Positions 1-8,159 of a stretch of 64,000 nt of DNA are shown here, piece after piece. The notes below the pieces were generated by a model, which was not told the DNA's origin, did not search any database, and worked only from the letters and a program-made list of their open reading frames with translations. How positions within the stretch are numbered: the first letter of the stretch is position 1; every line of letters begins with the position of its first letter. Source of the stretch: Undibacterium sp. Jales W-56 (lineage in GTDB: Bacteria > Pseudomonadota > Gammaproteobacteria > Burkholderiales > Burkholderiaceae_D); NCBI RefSeq assembly GCF_025548535.1, contig NZ_JAJLQW010000002.1, forward strand, positions 1 through 64,000, written 5' to 3'. A program made the position numbers and the translations under genes.

Positions 1-1
1 A

Positions 2-106
2 GGCTGGCGCCACGACGGCACGGTCCATGGCTACATTGAGGAGGCCAGCCGGTTCGAGGATAACGCGGCCGGCAGTCTGTTGCGTAAGCGGGTCAAACCG
101 GCCTGA
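2..106 (+). CDS. C-terminal end of a tyrosine recombinase/integrase (partial)
   Basis: The frame is open from the window edge and ends in TGA at 104-106, giving 34 residues. The segment HGYIEEASRFEDNAAGSLL resembles the tail that follows the catalytic tyrosine in phage/ICE-type tyrosine integrases (GYIreaxxFxdNaaxxLL); the Tyr of HGYIEE may be the nucleophile. Such enzymes catalyse site-specific integration and excision of mobile DNA. Only the tail is visible, so the family and completeness of the gene cannot be judged. It suggests the left edge of the window touches a further island. Confidence 0.55.
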   Translation, partial: GWRHDGTVHGYIEEASRFEDNAAGSLLRKRVKPA

Positions 107-252
107 TTTGTCTCAGCGCCCGCTTGCCCGTTGTTGAAAAGCAGCACCGGCCGGCCCCCGGCTGTGCCGGGGCGAGCGACGGCATGGCGCGAAGCACGTC
201 CCCGGCGGGCATGCTCAGTAAAGGCGTCTACAGGAAGGGGATGGCATCAAAT

Positions 253-891
253 TCATTGCGCCAGGACATAATGCGCCAAGGCCATCGCTTCGCCCTCGCT
301 CAGTTGGGAGAAAGCTGGCATCGGTACAGGCCCCCATTTGCCAGCGCCGCCCGCTCGAATATTCCTCGCCACCAGTGATACCGCGTCTGCCTTGCCCTTG
401 TACTTTGCCACCACTTCCTTGAATGCCGGCCCGACGACCTTTTTGTCGATCGAATGACATCCCATGCAAGCATTTGCGGCAAGCAACGCTTTCGTATCGA
501 TTGCTGCGGTGGCGCCGGCCTTCGGTGCAACTGCAGCTGGCTTTATCGCCGCGTTCGCAATCGGCACTGCGTTACTGCGTTCGGCACCGTAGGTCTTGAC
601 CAGGTAATCGACCATGTCCGGGATATCCGCGTCTGAGAATTGCGCACCGAACGGTTTCTTCATCTTTCTCACCGTGGCATCCCAGTAGCCGCGCGGTGAT
701 GTCGTGGGCTGCGACTGGATGTAATGGACCGAGTGACATGTCATGCAATTGCGCTGGGCCAGCGCATATCCCGGCAACTGGCTGGGTTTGAAGACAGCAG
801 TTTCAGGCGGAAGCTGAATGTCGAGGGCGAAAGCTGGGGCCGCAGGCATCAGGCTGATGGTGAACAGAGAGCAAATCAGTGGATGTTTCAA
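253..891 (-). CDS. Diheme cytochrome c, probable electron-accepting subunit of sulfite dehydrogenase
   Basis: 212 residues if it starts at the TTG at 889-891, which follows an AAGGGG ribosome site; no ATG or GTG fits the exported N-terminus as well. A signal peptide (about residues 1-23, ending PAFA) directs it to the periplasm. Two CxxCH heme sites are visible, CMTCH at 49-53 and CMGCH at 142-146, with an Ala/Pro-rich linker at about 108-132. It lies 11 bp downstream of the sorA-like gene, so it probably takes electrons from the molybdenum subunit and passes them to the respiratory chain. SorB of Starkeya is monoheme while SoxD-type subunits are diheme; the exact type is uncertain. Confidence 0.8.
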   Translation of the reverse strand: MKHPLICSLFTISLMPAAPAFALDIQLPPETAVFKPSQLPGYALAQRNCMTCHSVHYIQSQPTTSPRGYWDATVRKMKKPFGAQFSDADIPDMVDYLVKTYGAERSNAVPIANAAIKPAAVAPKAGATAAIDTKALLAANACMGCHSIDKKVVGPAFKEVVAKYKGKADAVSLVARNIRAGGAGKWGPVPMPAFSQLSEGEAMALAHYVLAQ

Positions 892-902
892 TTTAGTTCC
901 CC

Positions 903-2156
903 TTATACCGCGACGACGCGCGTCGATTCGACCACATTGCGCATGTAGCCGGCAGGATTCCACAGGGCGCTCGCCGGTTGGCCTTGACCGATCCGGTTGA
1001 CCGCTCGAACCAGCAGTTCGTGGTTTCCTTTTTGTTTCGGCGTGAACGCCGCGCTCCACTCTCGGAAAGAGTAGCGCCCCAGGTCCTTGCCCAGTTGTGC
1101 AGCTTGCCAATTCTTGCCGCCGTCAGATGAAAACGCCACTTCATTCACGCCGTAGCCGCCGTCGAACGCAATCCCGCGCACCACAGTCTGGCGCCCGACC
1201 TTGACGTGCATGCCGTCCGTCAGGCTGGTCACGAACGAGCGCACGTTGAGGCGGTTGATCGGGACGGTCTTGGTCGGCGCTTTTCCCGGTTCGGTACACG
1301 CGCACTGATTGTCCGGGATGCGATAGGCCGTGCTCATCCAAAACCCATCGAATACCTTGTCGGTCACGGTAATGTCGGACAAATGCTTGACCCAGTAGGT
1401 GCCGTAGTAGCCGGGCACCACCAGGCGCAGTGGGTAGCCATTCAACATGGGCAGATCGGCACCGTTCATTTGCCAGGCAAGCATGACTTCGCCGTCGAGC
1501 GCATGGTCGATATTGAGCGCCTTCATGAAATCGGGTCCGTCGCCGACGGGCGGCGTGTCAAGGCCATTGAACGAGACCTGTACCGACCCGGCCTTGACGC
1601 CCGCCTTTTCCAGCACCTTGCGTAGCGGGACGCCAGTCCAGCGCGCGTTGCCCATAGCACCATTCGATAGCTGGCCGCCGTTGGCGCGCGGCGACAGGTG
1701 GCCGCGGCTGTTACCGGAACACTGGTTCACGGCAACCAGTTCGGTGGCGTCAGCCATTTGCTTAAGGTCGGCGAGCGAGAGCTCCAGCGGCGTATTGACA
1801 TTGCCGCCGACTTTGAGACGGTAGGTTTGCGCATCAACTGCGGTGGGTATGCCACTCCAGTGATAGCGTACGAAGAACGCATCGTTGGGCGTGATCACTG
1901 ATTCGTTGAACACACTGAACGGCGTTTCCAGCTGGGGCGGACGGGCGGTAAGCAGAATCAGTGGCCGCTTTTGGGGATAGGCGACCAGTTCGCGCTCGCC
2001 GTTTTCAAACGGCAGCGTGACATGGCCGGCTTCCGCCGCTAGCGCACTTAAGACCGGGCTGCCGAAAGCGGTGGCGGCACCGAGCGTGCTAGCCTGTCTC
2101 AGAAAGGAACGGCGCCGCAACGCCTCTGCGGTCAATACCAACGAGGTCTTCGCCAT
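903..2156 (-). CDS. sorA: Sulfite:cytochrome c oxidoreductase, molybdopterin subunit (SorA-like)
   Basis: 417 residues. The N-terminus has a Tat-type signal (RRRSFLRQ at 14-21 followed by a small hydrophobic stretch), so the folded cofactor enzyme is exported. The oxidoreductase molybdopterin domain spans about 70-270 with the Mo-ligand Cys146 in VAVNQCSGNSR, followed by a Mo-co dimerisation domain (about 295-410). Known family role: oxidation of sulfite to sulfate, or a related sulfane-sulfur oxidation as in SoxC, with electrons to cytochrome c. It is the middle gene of a leftward cluster, 65 bp after the YVTN gene and immediately before the diheme cytochrome. SorA and SoxC-like enzymes are hard to separate by eye; the absence of other sox genes favours sulfite oxidation. 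Confidence 0.82.
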   Translation of the reverse strand: MAKTSLVLTAEALRRRSFLRQASTLGAATAFGSPVLSALAAEAGHVTLPFENGERELVAYPQKRPLILLTARPPQLETPFSVFNESVITPNDAFFVRYHWSGIPTAVDAQTYRLKVGGNVNTPLELSLADLKQMADATELVAVNQCSGNSRGHLSPRANGGQLSNGAMGNARWTGVPLRKVLEKAGVKAGSVQVSFNGLDTPPVGDGPDFMKALNIDHALDGEVMLAWQMNGADLPMLNGYPLRLVVPGYYGTYWVKHLSDITVTDKVFDGFWMSTAYRIPDNQCACTEPGKAPTKTVPINRLNVRSFVTSLTDGMHVKVGRQTVVRGIAFDGGYGVNEVAFSSDGGKNWQAAQLGKDLGRYSFREWSAAFTPKQKGNHELLVRAVNRIGQGQPASALWNPAGYMRNVVESTRVVAV

Positions 2157-2221
2157 ACGGGTCTCCGTTATTGTTGTGAAATTGGTCAGTGCTATACTGA
2201 CACAGTTTTATCGCATTTTGC

Positions 2222-3616
2222 TTACGGCGCGCTGCTCAGTACGGTCTTCTGTGGATCGGCTGCAACGTCGCCTTCCATCACCAGGACGCGGCTCGCGGTG
2301 ACAGCCTTGGAGTTCAGACTGTTGCTCACATCGCGCATTGGCCCGATCGCAGTGCCGTTTGCCATGCCCATGGGATTGGTCTTGAAACTGGCTACAGGTG
2401 TAGCTTGGCCAGTGACGTACACGCTATAAACGGTTTGTGGCCTGAGCTTGAACAGCGAGACTTCCAGCGAGTCCACCACGCCCAGGTTGCGCGCCACAAC
2501 AAAACCCTTGGCCTCGCCGGCAGCGGGTTTGAGGGCGATGTTGATCGGCTCACTGTTGGCGCTGGGGACCAGGTTGGTAATGCCGTCGCCGTGCGGCACA
2601 GCGTTCGAGACATACACCAGTGCCTGCGGCGCCTGGCCGACCGGTACGCGCGCAATCACCTTGTTGCTCGCGCTGTCGATGACATCGACAGCGTCGCCGT
2701 TTTCCAGTCCCACATACAGACGGGTGCCGTCGTCGGAGGTCCAGATGCCGTGAGGCAGTGCTCCGGTCGGGATCGTTGCGACGAGCGTTGGCATGGCGTC
2801 GGTGGTGTACACCTTGACGACATTCTCGCCGCCGATCGTCACGTACGCACGGGTGCCGGCCGCAGTCTTGGCGAAGGCCAGGTGGTTAGTGATGAAACCG
2901 GTGTCGATAACGCCCTTTACTTCCAGGCTGGCAGTATCGATGCGCGTCACTTTGCCGGCATCCTTGTGCGTCATCCACATTTCCTTGAAGTCAGGGGTGA
3001 ATTGCAGAAATGGCGAGAACGGGCTGACAACCTTGATGTGCTTGATGACCTTGTGCGACTTCATGTCGATCACGTCGACCACGGGGTTGAAACTGGAGAC
3101 GACAAATGCCAGTTTGCCGCTTGGAAGGAACTGCACCATGCCGGGGCCCACGGTCGTTTCGATCCGCTTTTTCTCTTTGAAGGTGAGCGGGTCGATCACC
3201 GAGATGTAGTTCTCACCGCGTACCACGGCCCATACCTCGCGTCCATCCGCTGTAAAAAAGCCTTCATGCGGCGACCGACCGATGTAGGTGATGCCTTTGA
3301 CCTTGTTGGTCGCCGTATCGATGAATGCTACCGAATTGGAACCGTTTGAAATGGCAATCAGGGTCTTGTGGTCGGGCGAAAAGCCCAGGCCATGCACATT
3401 GATCTCGCCCTTGTACAGCGGCGAGAGCACATCCGGGCGCTGGTTGCCCAGTTTGATTTGGCCGAGCAGCCTGTTGGTCGCAGGGTTGATCACCGAAACG
3501 GTATTGGTATTCTGGTCAGCGGTGTAGACGCGGTCTTGCGCGCCTGGAGCGGCAAACGCGGAGGCGGTGAGCAGGCTGCTGAGGGTCAACGAGAAAACGA
3601 AGTGACGGATTTGCAT
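2222..3616 (-). CDS. Exported YVTN/YncE-type beta-propeller protein
   Basis: 464 residues with a clear Sec signal peptide (residues 1-22, ending ASAFA). Residues about 28-340 consist of roughly 40-residue repeats with the pattern vIDtatnkv...vg..PhG....dG..vyv, typical of the YVTN family beta-propeller. The last 120 residues form a separate, unassigned domain rich in small residues. Members are periplasmic or surface scaffolds of mostly unknown function. It follows the DUF305 gene by 2 bp and precedes sorA, so it is probably co-transcribed with the sulfite dehydrogenase; a role as periplasmic partner is inference only. Confidence 0.75.
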   Translation of the reverse strand: MQIRHFVFSLTLSSLLTASAFAAPGAQDRVYTADQNTNTVSVINPATNRLLGQIKLGNQRPDVLSPLYKGEINVHGLGFSPDHKTLIAISNGSNSVAFIDTATNKVKGITYIGRSPHEGFFTADGREVWAVVRGENYISVIDPLTFKEKKRIETTVGPGMVQFLPSGKLAFVVSSFNPVVDVIDMKSHKVIKHIKVVSPFSPFLQFTPDFKEMWMTHKDAGKVTRIDTASLEVKGVIDTGFITNHLAFAKTAAGTRAYVTIGGENVVKVYTTDAMPTLVATIPTGALPHGIWTSDDGTRLYVGLENGDAVDVIDSASNKVIARVPVGQAPQALVYVSNAVPHGDGITNLVPSANSEPINIALKPAAGEAKGFVVARNLGVVDSLEVSLFKLRPQTVYSVYVTGQATPVASFKTNPMGMANGTAIGPMRDVSNSLNSKAVTASRVLVMEGDVAADPQKTVLSSAP

Positions 3617-3618
3617 GA

Positions 3619-4071
3619 TTATTCTTTCTTGGTGATCGAAGTGGGAGCAACTTTTTCCTGAACCGATTGGTAGCGCTGCAGCCAGGCCTGCATAATCTTG
3701 ATTTCGTTTTGCTGTTCCGTGATGATGCCTTGGGCGACGTTGCGCAATTCAGGATCCTTGGTGGTGAGCAGCAGCGCCTTCGCCATATCGATTGCGCCCT
3801 GATGGTGCGGAATCATCATCGTCACGAAATCATGTTCCGCAACGCCATTCATTGGCGCGCGCTTCATGCCGTCATCCATGACGGCCATGGCATCGTCCAT
3901 CAGCGCGGCAAACGGCTTGGCCGTGCTGGCGATAAATACGGGGGGCTTTGCCGCTGCCGACTGGCCATGATGGTGGGGCATGGCCTGTCCGAGCGCACTA
4001 GCGCCAATGAGGGCGGCAACGGCGAACGTGCCCAAGCGTCGATAATACAAAGGCCGGTTGATCAGGGTCAT
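3619..4071 (-). CDS. DUF305-domain exported protein
   Basis: 150 residues. A hydrophobic signal segment (about 12-30) is followed by a His-rich stretch (PHHHGQ). The DUF305 core is recognised by HDFVTMMIPHHQGAIDMAKALL (about residues 84-105, split here across the motif) with the His-His pair that may bind metal, and by the later EQQNEIKIMQAWL helix. Its start overlaps the stop of the upstream anti-sigma gene (4068-4071), which indicates translational coupling. DUF305 proteins are ferritin-like helical periplasmic proteins often found next to copper or redox genes; the function here is unknown. Confidence 0.8.
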   Translation of the reverse strand: MTLINRPLYYRRLGTFAVAALIGASALGQAMPHHHGQSAAAKPPVFIASTAKPFAALMDDAMAVMDDGMKRAPMNGVAEHDFVTMMIPHHQGAIDMAKALLLTTKDPELRNVAQGIITEQQNEIKIMQAWLQRYQSVQEKVAPTSITKKE

Positions 4072-4865
4072 GACGGTTTCTCCAGTTGGTCGTACACGGC
4101 GGTGGCAACGCGCGCCAGTTCGGCCTTGTTAGTTCCAGCCGACAGCGCATAGCCGAATTTGCCGTCGATCCAATAAAACACATTCACCGGTCCCTCCTGT
4201 GCGAAGCGAAAACCCGTGTCCTTGTTGTGCGCCTGATCGGTCGACACGTACAAGGTGAGGCGCTGTCCGGTCGCGTCGTGGTACATGAACTGCGCCACCG
4301 CGCCCTGGGCGCCAGGCAGCAGGCGACCACCGATCAGCTCGTAGCCGAGTTTGCCCAGCCGGGGTGGCCGAATTGCGGTGCCGAGGCGTTTGGACAGCCA
4401 CGCCACCAGTTGCTCTTCCTGGTCAGCCCCGATTTCCACCGGCCGCTTGACATCCGGGCTATAGACAACGTGGGCGATTGCGGCCTGATGGGCCAGGCCG
4501 GCAACGTACAGCGCCGGCCTGGCTTGCATGGAATCACCTTGGGCGTATTGAATCTCGCCTGCCTGCTGGCCATGCAGTAACCACCCTGTCGTGCCGCTGA
4601 ACAGGGCGATGGCAAGACCGGCTACCAGCCGCTGCCATTGCCACTGGCGCGGTCGCGCTGCGCTTAAGCGCTCCGGCACCGCTTCGTCGAGCACGGGATT
4701 GAACAGCGCGCGCAGTTCTTCGTTTTGCGCTGTATAGGCGCGCAGCCGCTCCGCCTCTTCCGGGCGCTGCGCCAGATAGGCGTCGACTTCGAGTCGGCGC
4801 GCGGCAGGCAGCTTGCCGTCGACGAAGGCGTGCAAGTCGGCTTCCGTGATGGGTAGGGTATTCAT
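4068..4865 (-). CDS. Anti-sigma factor, membrane-anchored
   Basis: 265 residues. The N-terminal about 55 residues (EADLHAFVDGKLPAARR) match the cytoplasmic anti-sigma domain of RskA/FecR-like regulators, without the HxxxCxxC zinc site. One membrane helix lies at about 84-103 (VAGLAIALFSGTTGWLL) and the remainder is predicted periplasmic. It overlaps the sigma gene by 4 bp (4862-4865), the usual arrangement for a cognate pair. The likely job is to hold the ECF sigma at the membrane until an envelope or redox signal arrives; the signal is not evident from sequence. Confidence 0.8.
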   Translation of the reverse strand: MNTLPITEADLHAFVDGKLPAARRLEVDAYLAQRPEEAERLRAYTAQNEELRALFNPVLDEAVPERLSAARPRQWQWQRLVAGLAIALFSGTTGWLLHGQQAGEIQYAQGDSMQARPALYVAGLAHQAAIAHVVYSPDVKRPVEIGADQEEQLVAWLSKRLGTAIRPPRLGKLGYELIGGRLLPGAQGAVAQFMYHDATGQRLTLYVSTDQAHNKDTGFRFAQEGPVNVFYWIDGKFGYALSAGTNKAELARVATAVYDQLEKPS

Positions 4866-5368
4866 TTGACCACCTTCAAGGGGGCGATGTACGCTCTCCC
4901 TTCCATATTCGCGCGCATTTTTTCACGCGCGCGCGACAGGCGCGACATGACCGTACCGATGGGAATCTTGAGCGTTTGCGCGACGTCGTCGTAACTCATT
5001 TCTTCCAAGGCCACCAACAGCAGGATTTCACGCTGTTCCTCTGGCAGAGCACGCAAGGCCGTTTCCATGTCGCGCAGTTCGAGTCCGCTTGAAGGACTCC
5101 CGAGTGCCGTTGCCATCGATGTCTCCTCGTTGAGCGTTTCAGTTAGCACGGATGGCCGCCGCACCTGGTCGATACGCAGGTTGTGCATGATGCTGAACAA
5201 CCATGCGCGCATATCGCTACCACCCTCCCATGACGTCAATCTCGCCCATCCGCGCTCGACCGTGTCCTGCACCAGGTCGTCGGCGCCTGACCGATCGCCG
5301 ACCAATGCCCGCGCATAGCGGCGCAGACGGGGAATGCAGGCCAGCAACTGGTCGCGAGAATTGGGCAT
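4862..5368 (-). CDS. ECF-family RNA polymerase sigma factor
   Basis: 168 residues from the ATG at 5366-5368; an in-frame GTG at 5375-5377 is an alternative and neither has a strong ribosome site. Sigma region 2 covers about residues 8-75 (DDLVQDTVERGW, RAWLFSIMHNLRID) and region 4 about 105-155 (LPEEQREILLLVALEEMSYDDVAQTLKIPIGTVMSRLSRAR contains the HTH). It is followed directly by its probable anti-sigma. It probably directs transcription of the leftward cluster ending with sorA and the cytochrome, although I could not locate a convincing ECF promoter by eye. Confidence 0.88.
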   Translation of the reverse strand: MPNSRDQLLACIPRLRRYARALVGDRSGADDLVQDTVERGWARLTSWEGGSDMRAWLFSIMHNLRIDQVRRPSVLTETLNEETSMATALGSPSSGLELRDMETALRALPEEQREILLLVALEEMSYDDVAQTLKIPIGTVMSRLSRAREKMRANMEGRAYIAPLKVVK

Positions 5369-5396
5369 GGCTGTCACTGGGGTAGTGGTCGATTGA

Positions 5397-5825
5397 TCAA
5401 TACGCTGCAGCGGTCAGTTTCGGATCAATCTGCCAGGTTTCGTTGACCAGCTTGCCATCGCGGTAGGTCAGTACATAGCGCACATTGACCTGTGCCTTGC
5501 CCTCGAACTGCACCTTGGCGACGATCGTCGCACCCTTTGGGTTCGCCGATTCCTCCAGAGCAAGCACGGTCACGCGCGCCGGCCCGACAGCCTTGCCGAA
5601 CTTTTCCCAGGTGGCGCGAATGGCATCGGCGCCGGCGTACATGCCGTCGAGCGGCCCGCCGACCCATGTCAGCTGGGCGTTGTCGGCATAGCCACGCATG
5701 ATGATGGATGTGTCGCCCGCGCCAATGGCGCTGAAGTGAATCTGCGCAGCATCGCTCGACGGGCTGGCGACAGCGCTGCCGATCGAAGCGATAGCGAGGA
5801 TGGCGGCGAAGGTGGCTTGTTTCAT
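5397..5825 (-). CDS. Exported NTF2-like/SnoaL-type protein
   Basis: 142 residues. The ATG at 5823-5825 is chosen because it follows an AGAGA ribosome site and starts directly at a Sec signal peptide (residues 1-20, ending GSAVA). The remainder has the pattern of the NTF2-like/DUF4440 fold, with an Ala-Thr-Trp-Glu helix (IRATWEKFG) and a terminal beta strand ending ETWQIDPK. Such small cone-shaped domains bind small molecules or act as accessory subunits. It lies 28 bp upstream of the sigma gene in the same direction; its role in the cluster is unknown. Confidence 0.65.
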   Translation of the reverse strand: MKQATFAAILAIASIGSAVASPSSDAAQIHFSAIGAGDTSIIMRGYADNAQLTWVGGPLDGMYAGADAIRATWEKFGKAVGPARVTVLALEESANPKGATIVAKVQFEGKAQVNVRYVLTYRDGKLVNETWQIDPKLTAAAY

Positions 5826-5905
5826 GAAATTCTCTCTGGTTGGGTCAGTCGGACGCAAAAACGGGTGTTATCGAGGTGAACGGATCTGCGGCGAATTTAT
5901 TCCAT

Positions 5906-6692
5906 CTATTTCAAATTAATTTTCGCAGGCGTTTCGTCGCGCGCTATTTGGGAGAGGCGGATCATCGCTTCCAGTGCCAGAGATGCCTTTGTCTTGTACC
6001 GTTCGGGATGGCGCAACATGTAGAACGCGCGCGCCGGCAAGTCGATGTTTGCTTTCGCCAGCAAGCCTGCCCGCAGATGCGAGGCGACGACCAGTTGCGA
6101 CATGGCGGTGGCGAACTCGCCGGCCATCACAGCGGAGCGAACCGCTTCGTTGGACGGCAATGTGAGTGCGATATCCAGTGCATCGAAGTCGACATGCATC
6201 GCCTGAAGTGCGCACTCGAGCGCTGAGCGCGTGCCGGACCCCTTTTCGCGCAAGATCCATTGTGCCGCGAGAAGATCCGCGTGCAGCAGCCTCCTCCCTG
6301 AAGCCCATGGATGGTGCGGTGCGACCACAGCGACGATCTGGTCGGAGGCAATGGCATCGACCGATAGAGTCGGCTCGTCGATGGCGCCCTCGACAAAGCC
6401 CAGGTCAGCGCCCCCCTGAACCACTGCTTGGGCGACATTGTGGGTGTTATCGATGGTCACGCTCAGTGCGATCGCCGGATGCGCTTGGCGAAATTGCACG
6501 AGGAACTCGGGTAGCCAATAGCTGGCGATCGTCTGACTCGCATGAATCGTGAGCGTGCCACGTTTCATTCCCCCCAGCTCGGCCAATGTCAGTTCGGCGG
6601 CCCGCGCGCTGGCGATCGTGCGGCGTGCTTCTATCAGGAAAATGCGGCCCGCTTCGCTGATCTCGAGGCCTCGGCCGACGCGATTGAATAGG
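5906..6692 (-). pseudogene. LysR-family regulator, C-terminal part of a gene split by a transposon
   Basis: This is the ligand-binding portion of a LysR-type regulator, beginning in the frame NRVGRGLEISEAGRIFL just after the HTH. The N-terminal HTH is not here but at 27,970-28,124, 21 kb away. Joining 28,124-27,970 to 6,692-5,906 gives 942 bp, exactly 314 codons, and restores the family motif GTALFNRVGRGLEISEAG without a frameshift. Its placement divergent from yeiH suggests a YeiE/CysL-like regulator; in Cronobacter YeiE is reported to act in sulfite tolerance. A start within the inserted DNA could still make a protein without the HTH, but function is probably lost. Confidence 0.92.
6687..6692. 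repeat. Left copy of 6-bp target duplication AATAGG
   Basis: AATAGG directly precedes the left terminus TGTAG of the outer transposon. The same hexamer follows the right terminus at 27,964-27,969. Removing the element plus one copy restores an intact LysR reading frame. Confidence 0.9.
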
Positions 6693-6861
6693 TGTAGTGA
6701 CCTGCATTTGAAACGGGGCCCGGCCAGCATTCAAGCCGACTCTCGGCCAGGAATAACTGCAACTGACAGCCCCTTCAAACCAGCATTAGCTGCAAATGAA
6801 CCTGCATTTAGCCGCGCAGACCGGCATTTCATTCGCGCGAACTAGCATTAGCTGCAACTAA
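6693..6861. repeat. Left terminal inverted repeat with seven transposase-site-like motifs
   Basis: Copies of a motif close to (A/G)CC-N-GCATT start at about 6699, 6723, 6746 (variant), 6779, 6800, 6820 and 6841, spaced roughly 20-33 bp. Read as its reverse complement, the right end 27,796-27,963 aligns with this region almost base for base over the whole length. Arrays like this are the binding sites of TnsB/TniA-type transposases. Confidence 0.88.
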
Positions 6862-6972
6862 CCGCAGTCGCTAGCGCTCACGCATTTGATCGTGGTTAAA
6901 GCCGAGGACCAGCTACCGAACGCCACTGTCCAGTTTAGGCGGTAGGATACTCCGCTCGTAAAAAAGTACTGG

Positions 6973-8053
6973 TCTAGCAGGGTGTTGATTTAATCGCCGC
7001 GCCCGTCAACCGACCCGAGCCGGTAAACGTTGTCTAATCAACCCCACCTTCGACCGCCATCATGCGCAAGACCGACGTCACCCAGCACTCGCTGTACAGT
7101 TACCGCACTTTGGAGGAACGCATCCCCGATGCGCATCCACTGCGCAAGCTACGGGTGCTGGTCGACGCCATCTTGGTCAACATGAACTACGATTTCCAGA
7201 CACTGTATTCGCGACGCGGGCGTCCTTCCATCGCACCTGAGCGCCTGCTGCGCGCCAGCTTGATCCAGACGCTGTTCTCGATCCGCTCCGAGCGTCAACT
7301 GGTGCAGCACATTGAATACAACCTGCTGTACCACTGGTTCGTCGGCATGAACCTCGACGAGCCCGTGTGGAACCACTCGACCTTCAGTGCCAACTGCGAG
7401 CGCTTGTTCAGCGAGGCGATGACGCAGCGCTTCTTTGCCCAGGTGCTGCGCATAGCCGAATGGCAAAGCCTGATTTCGGACGAACATTTCACCGTCGACG
7501 GCACCATGATCGAAGCGGGGGCCTCGGTCAAGAGCTTCACCAAGAAGGATGGCAGCGGGCCGCCGCCGAGCGACAACGGGCGCAACGCCACAGTCGACTT
7601 CAAGGGAGAGAAACGCTCCAATGAAACACACCAATCGACGACCGATCCAGACGCGCGGCTGTACAAAAAAGGCGACGGCGACAAGTCCAGGCTGTGCTAC
7701 CTGGGCCACGCGCTGATGGAGAACCGTAACGGCCTCGTGGTCGACGCCACCACCACACTGGCGACCGGCACAAGGCGCGCTTCGTCGGCCTGGCAAAGGT
7801 GCGCGCGCAGACCACGTTCACCTTCGCAGCTTACAACCTGACCCGCATGGCGACCATCTTTGGCTGGCGCTTGTCGGCGGTGGTGGGATAACTCCGTCCA
7901 GAGTGGGCGGAAAGTGCTGATAAGTACTAAAAAACAGTCTAGAAAGCGCCGAGAAACCGGTTTTTAGGCAGAATGCGGCTTCCAGCCCGAAAAAAACGCA
8001 TTTCGGGCGACAAAATCCGAAGGAGTGCAGTCCTTTTTCAACGCCCTGCTAGA
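6973..8053. mobile_element. Remnant of an IS5-family-like insertion sequence
   Basis: Near-perfect inverted ends TCTAGCAGGGTGTTGA at 6973-6988 and the complement of TCTAGCAGGGCGTTGA at 8038-8053 enclose a deleted transposase gene. No clear target duplication is seen. The span of 1,081 bp is short for an element whose transposase should be much longer than what remains, consistent with an internal deletion. It lies just inside the left end of the outer transposon, in front of the metal cargo. Confidence 0.7.
7062..7891 (+). pseudogene. Transposase (IS5-like/DDE), internally deleted and frameshifted
   Basis: The first about 240 residues run in one frame: a DUF772-type N-terminal domain (RRGRPSIAPERLLRASLIQ, RSERQLVQHIEYNLLYHWFVG) and the start of the catalytic domain (FTVDGTMIEAGAS gives the first Asp). 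After LVVDATTTLATGT the frame changes, and the true C-terminus continues in another frame as AKVRAQTTFTFAAYNLTRMA up to TAA at 7889-7891. The region with the second Asp and the Glu is missing, so the enzyme must be inactive. Confidence 0.85.
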
Positions 8054-8159
8054 GGTGGCATTGGGGATTAGTCGCTTTTAGTGCCCAGATAGCATAAGAT
8101 TAAAGACCCTGGGGCCATCGAGCTAGAAACATCTTCTTAATTTCGACGATACTGCAACT

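Noticed and set aside
156..172. Strong GC hairpin CCCCGGC-TGT-GCCGGGG
   Set aside because: No T-tract follows on either strand, so I cannot call it an intrinsic terminator.
2405..3349. Long open frame opposite the YVTN gene
   Set aside because: Antisense shadow of a GC-rich gene; no ribosome site and no recognisable motif.
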